Source: DASVFB01 sp963766345 (GTDB lineage: Bacteria; Actinomycetota; Thermoleophilia; Gaiellales; Gaiellaceae). Taken from it: a stretch of 64,000 nt of DNA. The notes under the pieces are model-generated. The model saw only the letters and a list, made by a program, of their open reading frames with translations. It was not told where the DNA came from and made no database searches. Location of the stretch: NCBI GenBank assembly GCA_963766345.1, contig CAVXZL010000012.1:558001-622000 (forward strand), given 5' to 3'. The position numbers and the translations under genes are program-made. Of this stretch, positions 25,645-34,579 are shown one piece after another. The number at the start of each line of letters is the position of its first letter. The stretch's first letter is position 1.

Positions 25645-26354
25645 TCCTCGAGCGCTGCTTCGATCGCGCCGCGAACCGTCTGCGCGTCGTTCGACTGCAG
25701 CAGCGTGAGCACGCCGTCCGTCGGGCCGACCGCAAAGCTCGGAGTGCCTGTGACTCCCGCGGTCGCCGCCGACCGCTGGGCCTCGTCGCGTGCGGACGCG
25801 ATGCTCCCGGCCGAACGCCCGGCGAGCATCGCCTCGCCGTCCAAGCCGGGCACCGCCTTGCCGACGCCGCGCAAGAGCTCTTCCGAGACCCAACCGGAGT
25901 TCTCCGTGCCCTGGTTCGCGTACAACAGCTGGACGACGTGCCAGAGACGGTTCTGCTTGCCCGCCGACAGCGCCGTTTCGAGCGCCGTGACCGAGTCCGG
26001 CCCGACGAACGACAGGCCGTTGAAGATCACGCGAACGTTGCCGCTGCGCACGTAGTCGCGGACGATCGACGGAAAGTCGCCGGTTGCGACGCGGGCGCAG
26101 TACGGACACTGCAGGTCCGCGTACTCGACGAGCGTCACGGGCGCGTCTCGATTGCCGAGCATCGCTCCCTCCTGCGGGATCCCGGCCAGAAGGCCGTTCA
26201 CCGCCGCCGCTCCAGTGACCGTCACACCGGACGTGACCGACTCGGCAGCGGGCTGCGACGAATCGCGCGTCAGGAGAACGGTTCCGCCGATCAGCGCCGC
26301 GGCCAGCATCGCAGCACCGCTGAAGGCGAGGATGTACATCGTCTTTCTGCTCAT
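25641..26354 (-). CDS. DsbA/thioredoxin-like membrane-anchored oxidoreductase
   Basis: A 237-residue protein with one N-terminal membrane helix (residues 7-26) and an extracytoplasmic thioredoxin fold. I chose ATG 26354 (MSRKTMYIL) because it gives the standard anchor; the frame extends 12 codons further. The active site LQCPYCARV (CPYC) is typical of the DsbA/BdbD group, and the cis-Pro loop GVTGTPSFAVG is near residue 200. It would introduce disulfide bonds into secreted proteins and be reoxidised by the coupled VKOR. It is 70 bases from the divergent sugar transferase gene. Confidence 0.92.
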   Translation of the reverse strand: MSRKTMYILAFSGAAMLAAALIGGTVLLTRDSSQPAAESVTSGVTVTGAAAVNGLLAGIPQEGAMLGNRDAPVTLVEYADLQCPYCARVATGDFPSIVRDYVRSGNVRVIFNGLSFVGPDSVTALETALSAGKQNRLWHVVQLLYANQGTENSGWVSEELLRGVGKAVPGLDGEAMLAGRSAGSIASARDEAQRSAATAGVTGTPSFAVGPTDGVLTLLQSNDAQTVRGAIEAALEE

Positions 26355-26424
26355 GGTCTCAACCTGCCTCGTGACCGGCAGATCGCGCATCCGTGGAACT
26401 CCGCAGGCGCATTAGCATCGGGCC

Positions 26425-27090
26425 GTGGAGTCGCCGACGCGGCCGTCGCAGTCCTTCGTCGCGCGCTTCGAGGCGCTGGCGGGGTCGTCGACGAAGCGGC
26501 GCGTCGACGTCGAGCTGCGGATCCTCGACATCGCATTCGCGCTCCTCTTCGGCATCGTCGCCGTGCCGCTCGGGCTCGTCATCGCGGCCGTCGTCGCCGC
26601 GACGTGCGGGCTCCCCGTGCTCTACCGGGGCGAACGCGTCGGCCGCGGCGGCCGCATGTTCACGATCAACAAGTTCCGCACGCTCAAGCGCGACGCCGAG
26701 ACACGGCTCGGCCCCTACCTCGGCGAGGAGCTCGTCGGCCGCACGGAGCTCGAGTACACGAAGGTCGGCCGCTGGTTGAAGGCGACGCAGCTCGACGAGC
26801 TGCCGCAGCTGTGGAACGTCCTGCGCGGTGACATGTCGTTCGTCGGTCCGCGCCCGATCCGCCCGCGATTCTTCGAAGCGCTCGCGCGCGAGCTGCCCGG
26901 GTACTGGCAGCGGCTCGTCGTGCGGCCGGGGCTGACGGGGTTCGCGCAGGTCCGGCGCGGCTACGAGACGTCGATGGCGGAGAAGCTCGCCCACGACGTC
27001 GAGTGGATCGCCGACCGTTCGGTGCGGCTGTACGTGCGGACGCTCTTCGCGACTGCCTGGCGCGTCCTTCGGCAATCGCTACACATCTAG
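26425..27090 (+). CDS. Initiating sugar-phosphate transferase (WcaJ/ExoY-like)
   Basis: A 221-residue protein starting at GTG 26425, with one membrane helix (about residues 33-57) and the catalytic domain of bacterial sugar transferases: YRGERVGRGGRMFTINKFRTL, DELPQLWNVLRGDMSFVGPRPI and RPGLTGFAQV. The family moves a sugar-1-phosphate from UDP-sugar onto undecaprenyl phosphate, the first step of a surface glycan repeat. It lacks the N-terminal multi-helix domain of larger WbaP/WcaJ proteins. Its 3' end overlaps the convergent antiporter gene by 12 bases. Confidence 0.92.
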   Translation: MESPTRPSQSFVARFEALAGSSTKRRVDVELRILDIAFALLFGIVAVPLGLVIAAVVAATCGLPVLYRGERVGRGGRMFTINKFRTLKRDAETRLGPYLGEELVGRTELEYTKVGRWLKATQLDELPQLWNVLRGDMSFVGPRPIRPRFFEALARELPGYWQRLVVRPGLTGFAQVRRGYETSMAEKLAHDVEWIADRSVRLYVRTLFATAWRVLRQSLHI

Positions 27091-28698
27091 GCGCGAGTCC
27101 TCGAGGTCGAGGTCCCGCTGGAGGCGATGCATGACCTCCTCCGCGATGCGTCCCTCGTTGCGTAGCGCGACGATCGCGCTTCGCTCCGCATCGAGCAGCT
27201 CGCGCCGGGCGCGCTGGTACTGCTGCGAGCGCTCCTCGATGCCGCCGTCGTCGCCGTCGTCGAAGCGCGCGCTGAAGCGGCGCTGCCGGAACTGGTATCC
27301 GGCGCGCAGCCGTTCGGCCGTGTCGGTGCGGACCGTGCCGTCCGCGATCAACTCGTCGAGGCGCGCGATCGCCGCATCGGCGGCGTGGATGCGCGCCTTC
27401 GCCTCCTCCTTGACGTTGAGCCCGTCGTCCTCGAGGCCGAGCGCGCGGATCACGAGCGGCATCGAGAGACCCTGGAGGACGAGCGTCGCGAACACGACGC
27501 AGAAGGCAAGGAAGACGATCAGGTCGCGCCCGGCGAACGCGCTGCCGGCATCGGTCGTGAGCGGGATCGCCAGCGCAGCGGCGAGCGTGACGGCGCCGCG
27601 CATCCCCGTCCAGCAGACGAAGGCGGGCTGCTGCCAGGGTGGGTAAGGATCGCGCCTCCGGATGCTCCGGAACAGGAGCCGCGGCAGGTACGTCAGCGGG
27701 ATGACCCACACGATGCGCGTCAAGATGACGACGCCCGACACCGCGACGGCGTAGCCGATGAGCTGCGACGGCGAGTAGCCCGAGAGGCGGTCGAGGATCG
27801 GCTGCAGCTGCAGCCCGACGAGCCCGAACAAGAGCGCGTTCATGAGGAACGTGAAGATCGACCAGAACGCGCGCCCCTGAAGCCGCGTCTCGACCGTCGT
27901 GAGCTCCGGCGTGTGCCAGCCCATGTAGACGCCGGCGGTGACGACGGCGAGGACCCCCGAGGCGCCGAGCGCGGACGCCGGCAGGAACGCGAAGTAGCCG
28001 GTGAGGAACGCGATCATGACCTCGAGGGGCGGATTGTCGATCCGGCGGCGAAGCAGCCGAATCGCGTGGCCGATCACGAGCCCGATCGCCACGCCGCCGA
28101 GCACCGTCCAGACGAAGAGCAGGCTCGCATGCAGGAGCGAGAACGTGCCGGTGACGACCGCCGCGACGGTGAACTTGAACAGCACGAGCGCCGTGCCGTC
28201 GTTGACGAGGCTCTCGCCCTCGATGATCGCGAGCGGTCTCCGCGGCGCTCCGAGGCGGCGGCCGATCTCCGTCGCGGCCAGCGGATCCGTCGGCGAGACG
28301 ATCGCGCCGAGCACGAGCGACGCCGGCCACGAGAGCCCGATCCCGTAATGCGCGACAGCACCGACCGAGATCGTCGTGGCGGCGACCAGGCCGATCGCGA
28401 GCAGCGAGATCGGGCGTAGGTTCTGCCGCAGCTCGCGCAGTCCCGTGTTGTACGCGGCCGAGTAGAGGAGCGGCGGGAGGATGCCCACGAGCACGACGTC
28501 GGGCGGCAGCGTGATGTGCGGCGCCCCCGGTCCGAACCCGAGCACGAGGCCGCCGAGCACGAGCAGGATCGGATACGGGATCCGCAGCGGCTCGGCGAGC
28601 AGGAGCAGCGCCGCAGCAGACACGAGCAGCACCAGGAGCTGAAGCTCTTCGTGGGTACCGAACTCCGCGAGCGGCACGTGAGTAAGGTAATCCGGCAT
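27079..28698 (-). CDS. Na+/H+ antiporter (CPA1/NhaP-type)
   Basis: About 539 residues with some 12 membrane helices and a C-terminal cytoplasmic tail. The ion-binding motifs VSPTDPLAATEIG (Asp in the unwound helix) and LVNDGTALVLF (ND pair) are characteristic of CPA1 exchangers. The tail (about residues 420-539) is charged and helical (EERSQQYQRARRELL) and may be regulatory. The ATG at 28698 is encoded within CATG, whose other strand starts the asparagine synthase gene; GTG 28677 is a later option. It exchanges Na+ or K+ for protons and helps pH and salt balance. Confidence 0.9.
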   Translation of the reverse strand: MPDYLTHVPLAEFGTHEELQLLVLLVSAAALLLLAEPLRIPYPILLVLGGLVLGFGPGAPHITLPPDVVLVGILPPLLYSAAYNTGLRELRQNLRPISLLAIGLVAATTISVGAVAHYGIGLSWPASLVLGAIVSPTDPLAATEIGRRLGAPRRPLAIIEGESLVNDGTALVLFKFTVAAVVTGTFSLLHASLLFVWTVLGGVAIGLVIGHAIRLLRRRIDNPPLEVMIAFLTGYFAFLPASALGASGVLAVVTAGVYMGWHTPELTTVETRLQGRAFWSIFTFLMNALLFGLVGLQLQPILDRLSGYSPSQLIGYAVAVSGVVILTRIVWVIPLTYLPRLLFRSIRRRDPYPPWQQPAFVCWTGMRGAVTLAAALAIPLTTDAGSAFAGRDLIVFLAFCVVFATLVLQGLSMPLVIRALGLEDDGLNVKEEAKARIHAADAAIARLDELIADGTVRTDTAERLRAGYQFRQRRFSARFDDGDDGGIEERSQQYQRARRELLDAERSAIVALRNEGRIAEEVMHRLQRDLDLEDSRLDV

Positions 28699-30577
28699 GT
28701 GCGGGATCTGCGGGACAGCCTCGACAGGCCGTGCAGTTGATCCCGACCGGCTCGCTGCGATGAGCGCGACGCTCGTGCACCGCGGGCCGGACTCCGACGG
28801 CATGCACGTCGACGGCCCCGTCGGCCTCGCCGCACGGCGGCTCTCGATCATCGACCTCGAAACGGGCGACCAGCCGATCGCGAACGAGGACGGCAGCGTC
28901 GTCGTCGTGCAGAACGGGGAGATCTACAACTACGACGAGCTCACGCGGGAGCTCGTACGCGCGGGGCACCGCTTCCGAACGCACGGCGACACCGAGGTGC
29001 TCGTCCACGCATACGAGGAGTGGGGCACGGGCTTCGCCGAGCGTCTGCGCGGGATGTTCGCCGTCGCGATCTGGGACGCGCGCGTGCGACGGCTCGTGCT
29101 CGCCCGCGACCGCTACGGCATCAAGCCGCTGTACTACCGCGTCGACGGCGACTCGATCGACTTCGCGTCCGAGTTGCGTGCACTCCCGCGCGGGGAGATC
29201 GACCTCGACGCGCTCGAAGGGTTCCTCGCGTTCAACTGCGTGCCGGCGCCGTACTCGATCTTCCGCGACACCCGGAAGCTGCCGCCGGGGCACGTCCTCA
29301 CCTGGAACGGCACGCTCGAGCTGCAGCGCTACGCACGGCCGGCGCCCGCGCTCGAGACCCGCGAGGACGACGAGGCGGAGCTGATCGAGGAACTGCGCGC
29401 GCGCCTGCGCGACTCCGTGCGCGCGCACCTCGTGAGCGACGTGCCGGTCGGCGTGCTCCTGTCGGGCGGCGTCGACTCGTGCACGCTCGCCGCGCTCGCT
29501 GCGGAGGAGACGAGCGAGCCGCTGAGGACGTTCTCGATCGGATTCGAAGAGCGGTCGTACGACGAGCTGGCAGACGCGCGGCTCGTCGCGGAGCGCTACG
29601 GCACCGTCCACCGGGAGCTCGTGCTCCGTCCCGACGCCGCGCTGCTGCTGCCCGAGCTCGCGGCTGCGTTCGACGAGCCGTTCGCCGATTCGTCCGCACT
29701 GCCGACGTACCTCGTGTCGCGCCTTGCGGCCGAGGACGTCAAGGTCGCGCTGTCGGGCGAGGGCGGCGACGAGCTCTTCGGCGGCTACTACACGTACCCG
29801 GCATCGCTGCTCGCGGAGCGATTCGGACGGCCGGCGGCGCTGATCCGCCCGCTCGTCGAGCGGATGCCGACATCGACGCGCAAGGCGAGCCTCGACTACC
29901 GCGCGAAGCGGTTCGTCCGCGCGGCGAAGCTGCCGGCCCTCGAGCGGCACCACGGCTGGAAGGAGATCTTCTCAGCCGACGTGCGCGCCGAGCTGACGGG
30001 GCGGCGGTCTGCGTTCGACCCCGTCGATCTGCTGCGTGCGCGCTTCGCCGAAACCGAGGGCGCCGACCTGCTCGTCCGGCTCCAGGACGTCGACATCGGC
30101 ACGTACCTCGTCGACGACCTGCTCGTGAAGACAGACCGCGCGTCGATGGCGAACTCGCTCGAGGCGCGCGTCCCGTTCCTCGACACCGTCGTGAGCGGCT
30201 TCGCGCTCGCGCTGCCGGCTCGGCACAAGGTTCGGGGCCTGTCGAAGAAGCGGCTGCTGCGGAAGGCCGCCGCGCCGCTGCTGCCGGAGCGGATCGTGAA
30301 CGGAAAGAAACGCGGCTTTTCCATTCCCGCTGCGGCGTGGCTGCGCGGCGAGCTCGTGCCGTTCGCGCGCGAGACGCTCGCGGCCGACGTGCTCCGGCGC
30401 CAGGGCTTCTTCCAGCCCGAGCCCGTGCACCGGATCCTCGACGAGCACGTCACAGGTGCACAGGACTGGAGTCGCAACATCTGGGGCCTGCTCGCGTTCA
30501 CGCTCTGGTACGAGCGCCACGTCGAGCGCGCACCCGCTCCGCCGAGTGACACCGTGTCACGAGGCGTGCTCGCTTGA
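28697..30577 (+). CDS. asnB: Asparagine synthase (glutamine-hydrolysing)
   Basis: A 626-residue two-domain amidotransferase. The start is fixed by the sequence MCGICG, since Cys2 is the glutaminase nucleophile after Met removal; no earlier start is possible. The glutaminase domain covers about 1-190, with RRLSIIDLETGDQP and NGEIYNYDEL. The synthetase domain has the ATP PP-loop VLLSGGVDSCTLAAL near residue 251 and SGEGGDELFGGYY near residue 350. Family members of this size often act in surface-polysaccharide amidation rather than only in Asn synthesis. It is coupled to a DUF354 gene and close to sugar-transfer genes. Confidence 0.93.
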   Translation: MCGICGTASTGRAVDPDRLAAMSATLVHRGPDSDGMHVDGPVGLAARRLSIIDLETGDQPIANEDGSVVVVQNGEIYNYDELTRELVRAGHRFRTHGDTEVLVHAYEEWGTGFAERLRGMFAVAIWDARVRRLVLARDRYGIKPLYYRVDGDSIDFASELRALPRGEIDLDALEGFLAFNCVPAPYSIFRDTRKLPPGHVLTWNGTLELQRYARPAPALETREDDEAELIEELRARLRDSVRAHLVSDVPVGVLLSGGVDSCTLAALAAEETSEPLRTFSIGFEERSYDELADARLVAERYGTVHRELVLRPDAALLLPELAAAFDEPFADSSALPTYLVSRLAAEDVKVALSGEGGDELFGGYYTYPASLLAERFGRPAALIRPLVERMPTSTRKASLDYRAKRFVRAAKLPALERHHGWKEIFSADVRAELTGRRSAFDPVDLLRARFAETEGADLLVRLQDVDIGTYLVDDLLVKTDRASMANSLEARVPFLDTVVSGFALALPARHKVRGLSKKRLLRKAAAPLLPERIVNGKKRGFSIPAAAWLRGELVPFARETLAADVLRRQGFFQPEPVHRILDEHVTGAQDWSRNIWGLLAFTLWYERHVERAPAPPSDTVSRGVLA

Positions 30578-31593
30578 AGGTCTGGATCGACATGACGGCG
30601 AGCGCGCACGTGCTCGTGTTCCGGCCGCTGATCCAGATCATGCGCGGGCGCAGCGACGAGGTGCAGATCACCGCGCGTGACTACGCGCAGACGCTCCAGC
30701 TACTGAAGCTGCACGGGCTCGAGGCGGACGCGGTGATCGGACGCCATGGCGGCCGCTCGCGTACGGGCAAGGCTCGCGCGATGTGGTCGCGCCTCCGCTC
30801 GCTGCGCACCTGGGCGCGCGGACGGGACTTCGACGTCGCGCTCGCGCACGGGTCGCACGAGCTGACGATGTCCGCGCGCCGCCTCGACATCCCGAGCGCG
30901 ACGACGTTCGACTACGAGTGGGCGTGGCTGCAGCACCAGCTCGGCTGCCGCGCGGCGACCCGCGTCGTCGTGCCGGACGCGATTCCCGCGGACCGCCTCG
31001 CGCGCTACGGCGCGGAGCCGCCGAAGCTCGTGCAGTACGAGGGCTTGAAGGAGGAGTACTACCTCGCGGACTTCGAGCCCGACCCGCGTGTGCTCGAGCC
31101 GTTCGGCGTGGATCCCTCGCACGTGCTCGTCGTTCTGCGGCCGCCACCCGACGTGTCCCTCTACCACCGGCATTCGAACCCGCTCTTTCCGCAAACGCTC
31201 GAGCTCGTCGGGCGCCGCGAGGACGTGCGCGCGATCGTCTTGCCGCGCACGGAGGAGCAGCGGGAGTTCGTCCGCGGGCTCGCGTTGCCGTCGGTTTTCG
31301 TACCGGAGGAGGCCGTGGACGCGCAGAGCCTGATCGCGCTCTCCGACCTCGTCGTGTCGGCGGGCGGGACGATGAACCGCGAGGCTGCGGCACTCGGCGT
31401 GCCGGTGTACACGACGTACGGCGGCCGCCTCGGCGGCGTCGACGAGGCGCTGATCCGTGACGGACGGCTGGTGCCGCTGAGCGACCCACGCGCCCTGCAG
31501 CTCGTCAAGCGCGACGCGACTACCCGGCCGCGCCTCCGCCGGGAGCCGCAGCAGATGCTCGACCTACTCCTGTCCGCCCGCGAAGGCGCCTGA
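30574..31593 (+). CDS. DUF354 family protein (GT-B-like glycosyltransferase fold)
   Basis: A 339-residue protein starting at TTG 30574, overlapping the AsnB stop. The start KVWIDMTASAHVLVFRPLI and the middle QYEGLKEEYYL are characteristic of DUF354, a family common in archaea and in polysaccharide loci and related in fold to MurG/GT28-type glycosyltransferases. The C-terminal segment LSDLVVSAGGTMNREAAALGVPVYTTYGG resembles the nucleotide-sugar binding part of those enzymes. The biochemical role is not established. Coupling with AsnB suggests the two modify or transfer the same amidated sugar. The last 30 bases overlap the convergent ATPase gene. Confidence 0.75.
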   Translation: MKVWIDMTASAHVLVFRPLIQIMRGRSDEVQITARDYAQTLQLLKLHGLEADAVIGRHGGRSRTGKARAMWSRLRSLRTWARGRDFDVALAHGSHELTMSARRLDIPSATTFDYEWAWLQHQLGCRAATRVVVPDAIPADRLARYGAEPPKLVQYEGLKEEYYLADFEPDPRVLEPFGVDPSHVLVVLRPPPDVSLYHRHSNPLFPQTLELVGRREDVRAIVLPRTEEQREFVRGLALPSVFVPEEAVDAQSLIALSDLVVSAGGTMNREAAALGVPVYTTYGGRLGGVDEALIRDGRLVPLSDPRALQLVKRDATTRPRLRREPQQMLDLLLSAREGA

Positions 31594-32707
31594 TGCGACG
31601 CGGTCGATCCAGAGCGAGAACAGCGGGTCGACGAGCGCCGTCCCGCCGTCCACCACGTCGACCTCGCCCTGGCTCTCGAGCCGGCGGAGCGCACGACTCA
31701 CGGACGTCTTGTCCGCGTCGAGTCGCGCGAGCACGTTCGTCCGCAGGCGCGCGCCGCGTCCCTCGACGACGGCTCGCAGGCTCTTGTGCTCGACCGCGGA
31801 GTAGCGCTGCCACCGCGCCTCGAACTCCGGTTCGAGCTCGAGCAGCGTCTTGTCGAGCGCCGCATCCCAGTCGGGCAGCGTGCCGGTGCCGCCCGCCGGA
31901 ATCTCGTCCCAGAGGCGGTACGCGAGGAGCATCGCGCGCTGCGGATGGCCGGCGGCGGTCGCGACGAGCGGCCCGACGCATTCGCCCGCGGAGCGGTTCG
32001 TCTGCTCGAAAGCGGTCGACGATGTACGCGGCGATGTCGGAGTCGGCGAGGCGGCCGAGTCTCATCGGCACCGCCTGCCCGTAGAGCGGGCGCTCCTTCG
32101 CGCCGAACAGCTCCTGCATGAGCCCCTGCTCCGAGCCCGCGAAGACGTACGAGGCGACCTCGCCCTGGTGCTGGATGTGACTTCGCAGGATCGCGTCGGC
32201 GGACTGCACCTTGCCGAGGTCCTGGAACTCGTCGAACGTGATCAGCGCGCGGTAACCGCCCTCCTTCTCGAGCCGCAGCGGCAGGTCGAGCAGCGCGTGC
32301 AGCGCGGGCAGCGGGTCGGCGCGCGGCTCGAGCTGGAGCTTCACGCCGATCCCGAGCGCCGTGAGCGAGAGGCCGAGACCGGTTCGCTGCAGGAACTCTT
32401 CGATGCGCGCGCGGACGCCGCCGCGAAGCTGCGCCGCGTACGCGCGCTCGAGCCGCACGGCGATGTCCGCAAGAGACAACACGCCGAAGAGGTCGACGAG
32501 GACCGCGGCCATTCCCTCGCTGCGTTCCGCCTCCTGGAGGACGCGGCGGAGCAGGCTCGTCTTCCCGTACTTCCGCGGCGCGTAGAGCCTCACGTAGTGC
32601 CCGCCGACGGCCGCCCGCAGCAGCTCGGCCGCCTCCGCATCCCGGTCGATCAGGTCCTCCGGAGGGATCGGCCGCGAGTAGACGAACGGGTTGGCGTCGG
32701 TGATCAC
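31564..32707 (-). pseudogene. AAA/STAND-type ATPase with C-terminal winged helix, one frameshift
   Basis: Start near 32707 (MITDANPFVYSRPIPPEDL). The N-terminal PxxF/RP entry to an archaeal-type ATPase domain is followed by Walker A LYAPRKYGKTSLLRR (about residues 42-54) and Walker B ALITFDEFQDL. After YIVDRF the frame changes: one extra base in an AAA run at 32009-32011 (TTT on the coding strand) puts the rest (ECVGPLVATAAGHPQRAMLLAYRLWDE..., then a winged helix with KTSVSRALRRLESQGEV) in another frame ending at 31564. The homopolymer makes an assembly error likely. Related ATPases act as signal-transduction or defence switches, but no partner is visible. Its own promoter region holds a small hairpin (32729-32747). 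Confidence 0.8.
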
Positions 32708-32728
32708 CGCGCTTCACGCTAGCACGGT

Positions 32729-32747
32729 GGTTGCTTCGCGAGCAACC
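32729..32747. other. Short hairpin between ATPase and uvrD2
   Basis: The inverted repeat GGTTGCT-TCGCG-AGCAACC (7-bp arms, 5-base loop) lies 17 bases after the uvrD2 stop and about 22 bases before the ATPase start, both genes reading leftward. It could terminate uvrD2 transcription or be an operator for the ATPase gene. There is no T-run on either strand, so a standard intrinsic terminator is not well supported. Confidence 0.4.
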
Positions 32748-32764
32748 TTACTGTTGCGCTTGGA

Positions 32765-34579
32765 TCAACCTTCCGGTCGACCGGCGCGCACCAGGGCGCC
32801 GAGAACGTCGTCGCCGTAGCGCTCGAGCTTCGCCGGGCCGACGCCGGGGACACGCGCGAGATCGCCGAGCGACTGCGGCTTCCGGCCCGCGATCTCCGCG
32901 AGCGTCGAGTTGTGGAAGACGACGTATGCCGGCACGTCGTCCGCACGCGCGCGCTCGAGTCGCCACTGCTTGAGCGCGGCGAAGATCGGATCGTCGGGCT
33001 CGGGCTCGCGCCGCGGCGCCGGCCGCGCGACGACTCCGAGCTCGCGGAGGAAGCGCGACGGCTTCCCCGACCACGTCACGAAGAGGTCCCGCTTCGCCCG
33101 CGTGAGGCCGACGTAGAACAGGCGGCGCTCCTCCGCGATCTCGTCGTCGGTCTTGGCCAGCCGCGTCGGCAGCTCCTTCTCCTCGACGCGCGCGACGAAC
33201 ACCGCCTCGAACTCGAGCCCCTTCGCGCCGTGCAGCGTCAGCAGGTGGACGCCGCGGCGCGCCTCGCCGCGGTCACCGTAGCGGCGCTCGAGCTCGGCGA
33301 CGAAGCCGGGACCGTCGAGGTGCTCGAGCTCCCCGGCGAGCCGGACGAGCCGCGTGAGGTCGCTCTGACGAACGGCCTCGCGCTCGCCGAGCTTGTCCGG
33401 GGGGCTCTCGAGCCAGCCGCGCTCGGCCGCAAGCCGCCGCACGTCCGCCGGCGACTCCAGCCGCCGCAGGACGAAGCGTGCGCTTTCACGGCCGAGGAAC
33501 GACGCGCCCTGCGCGGGGATGCCGGCCTCGTTCAGCGCCTCCTCGAAGTCGACGAGGCGCGCGTTCGTCCGGCAGAGGATCGCGGCCTCGTCGTACGCGA
33601 TGCCGAGCGCGCGAATCTGCTCGACCGCGAACTGCGCCTCGTCCTCGCACGGGCGCAGCACGGGCTCCGGCCCATCGTCACGGGTCGCGCGCAGCGTCTT
33701 CTCCGCGCCGCCGAGCTCGGGGACGAGCCGGTTTGCAAGCGCGAGCACCTGCGGCGACGAGCGGTAGTTGTCCTCGAGCCGGATCACGCTCGCGTGCGGG
33801 AACCGGCGCGGCATCGCGAGGAGATGGTCGGGCGAAGCGCCGGTGAAGGCGTAGATCGACTGGTAGTCGTCCCCGACGACGCAGAGCTCGTCGCGAGCTC
33901 CGAGCCAGAGCTCGAGCAGCGTCTGCTGGAGGAGGTTCACGTCCTGGTACTCGTCGACGGTGAACGCGCCGAAGCGCTCGCGGAGCATTCCGAGCGCGAC
34001 GTCGTCTTCCGAGTACATGCCGATCGCGAGCTCCAGCAGGTCCTCGAAGTCGACGTAGCCCGCCGCGGTCTTGCGCTCCTCGTACTGCCGGTAGACGCGG
34101 CGCATGAGGTCCGGCGGGATCGGCGGCTCGTGGTCGCCGAGCTCCGCGAGGTAGCGATCCGGCGTGATCCGGCGGTTCTTCGCCCACTCGATCTCGGTCG
34201 CAAGATCGCCGGCGGGGCGGAAGCGGTAGGCGCCCGGCAGCGAGTTCGCGATCCGGCGCAGCGGCAGCGCCTTCGAGGCGACGATCTTGCCGACGCGCTC
34301 GGGCGCGTACTGGTGCAGCTGGCCGAGCGCCGCCGCGTGGAACGTGCGGACGGTGACGCCCGGGGCGCCGAGCGCCTCGACACGGGCGCGCAACTCGCCC
34401 GCCGCCTTGTCGGTGAACGTGACGGCGAGGATCTCGTCGGCGCGAAACGCACCCGTCGCCACCTGGTTCGCGATCCGGTGCGCGATCGTCGTCGTCTTGC
34501 CGGTTCCGGCACCCGCCAGGATGCAGACCGGTCCGCGGACGGCGTCGACCGCGCGCCGTTGTTCGGCGTTCAGCTCCAC
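32765..34579 (-). CDS. uvrD2: UvrD/Rep-family DNA helicase with HRDC domain
   Basis: A 604-residue superfamily 1A helicase. GTG 34579 gives VELNAEQRRAV, the usual Q-motif start; the longer upstream frame is not conserved in style. Walker A LAGAGTGKTT (21-30), Walker B VDEYQDVN, the GDDYQSIYAFTGA motif, and motif VI GLTRAKRDLF are present. The last 75 or so residues (LKQWRLERARADDVPAYVVF...) form an HRDC domain, which marks the actinobacterial UvrD2 type rather than UvrD1/PcrA. It unwinds DNA in repair. No sign of it being part of a defence island except the nearby ATPase. Confidence 0.9.
   Translation of the reverse strand: MELNAEQRRAVDAVRGPVCILAGAGTGKTTTIAHRIANQVATGAFRADEILAVTFTDKAAGELRARVEALGAPGVTVRTFHAAALGQLHQYAPERVGKIVASKALPLRRIANSLPGAYRFRPAGDLATEIEWAKNRRITPDRYLAELGDHEPPIPPDLMRRVYRQYEERKTAAGYVDFEDLLELAIGMYSEDDVALGMLRERFGAFTVDEYQDVNLLQQTLLELWLGARDELCVVGDDYQSIYAFTGASPDHLLAMPRRFPHASVIRLEDNYRSSPQVLALANRLVPELGGAEKTLRATRDDGPEPVLRPCEDEAQFAVEQIRALGIAYDEAAILCRTNARLVDFEEALNEAGIPAQGASFLGRESARFVLRRLESPADVRRLAAERGWLESPPDKLGEREAVRQSDLTRLVRLAGELEHLDGPGFVAELERRYGDRGEARRGVHLLTLHGAKGLEFEAVFVARVEEKELPTRLAKTDDEIAEERRLFYVGLTRAKRDLFVTWSGKPSRFLRELGVVARPAPRREPEPDDPIFAALKQWRLERARADDVPAYVVFHNSTLAEIAGRKPQSLGDLARVPGVGPAKLERYGDDVLGALVRAGRPEG

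Noticed and set aside
26684..29953. A very long minus-strand open frame of over 1000 codons across the sugar transferase, antiporter and asnB genes
   Set aside because: It is antisense to asnB and out of frame with the antiporter. Its sequence is Arg/Ala/Pro-rich low complexity, as expected for a shadow frame in high-GC DNA.
32729..32747. Hairpin considered as an intrinsic terminator of uvrD2
   Set aside because: No T-run on the transcript side; listed only as a hairpin of unknown role.
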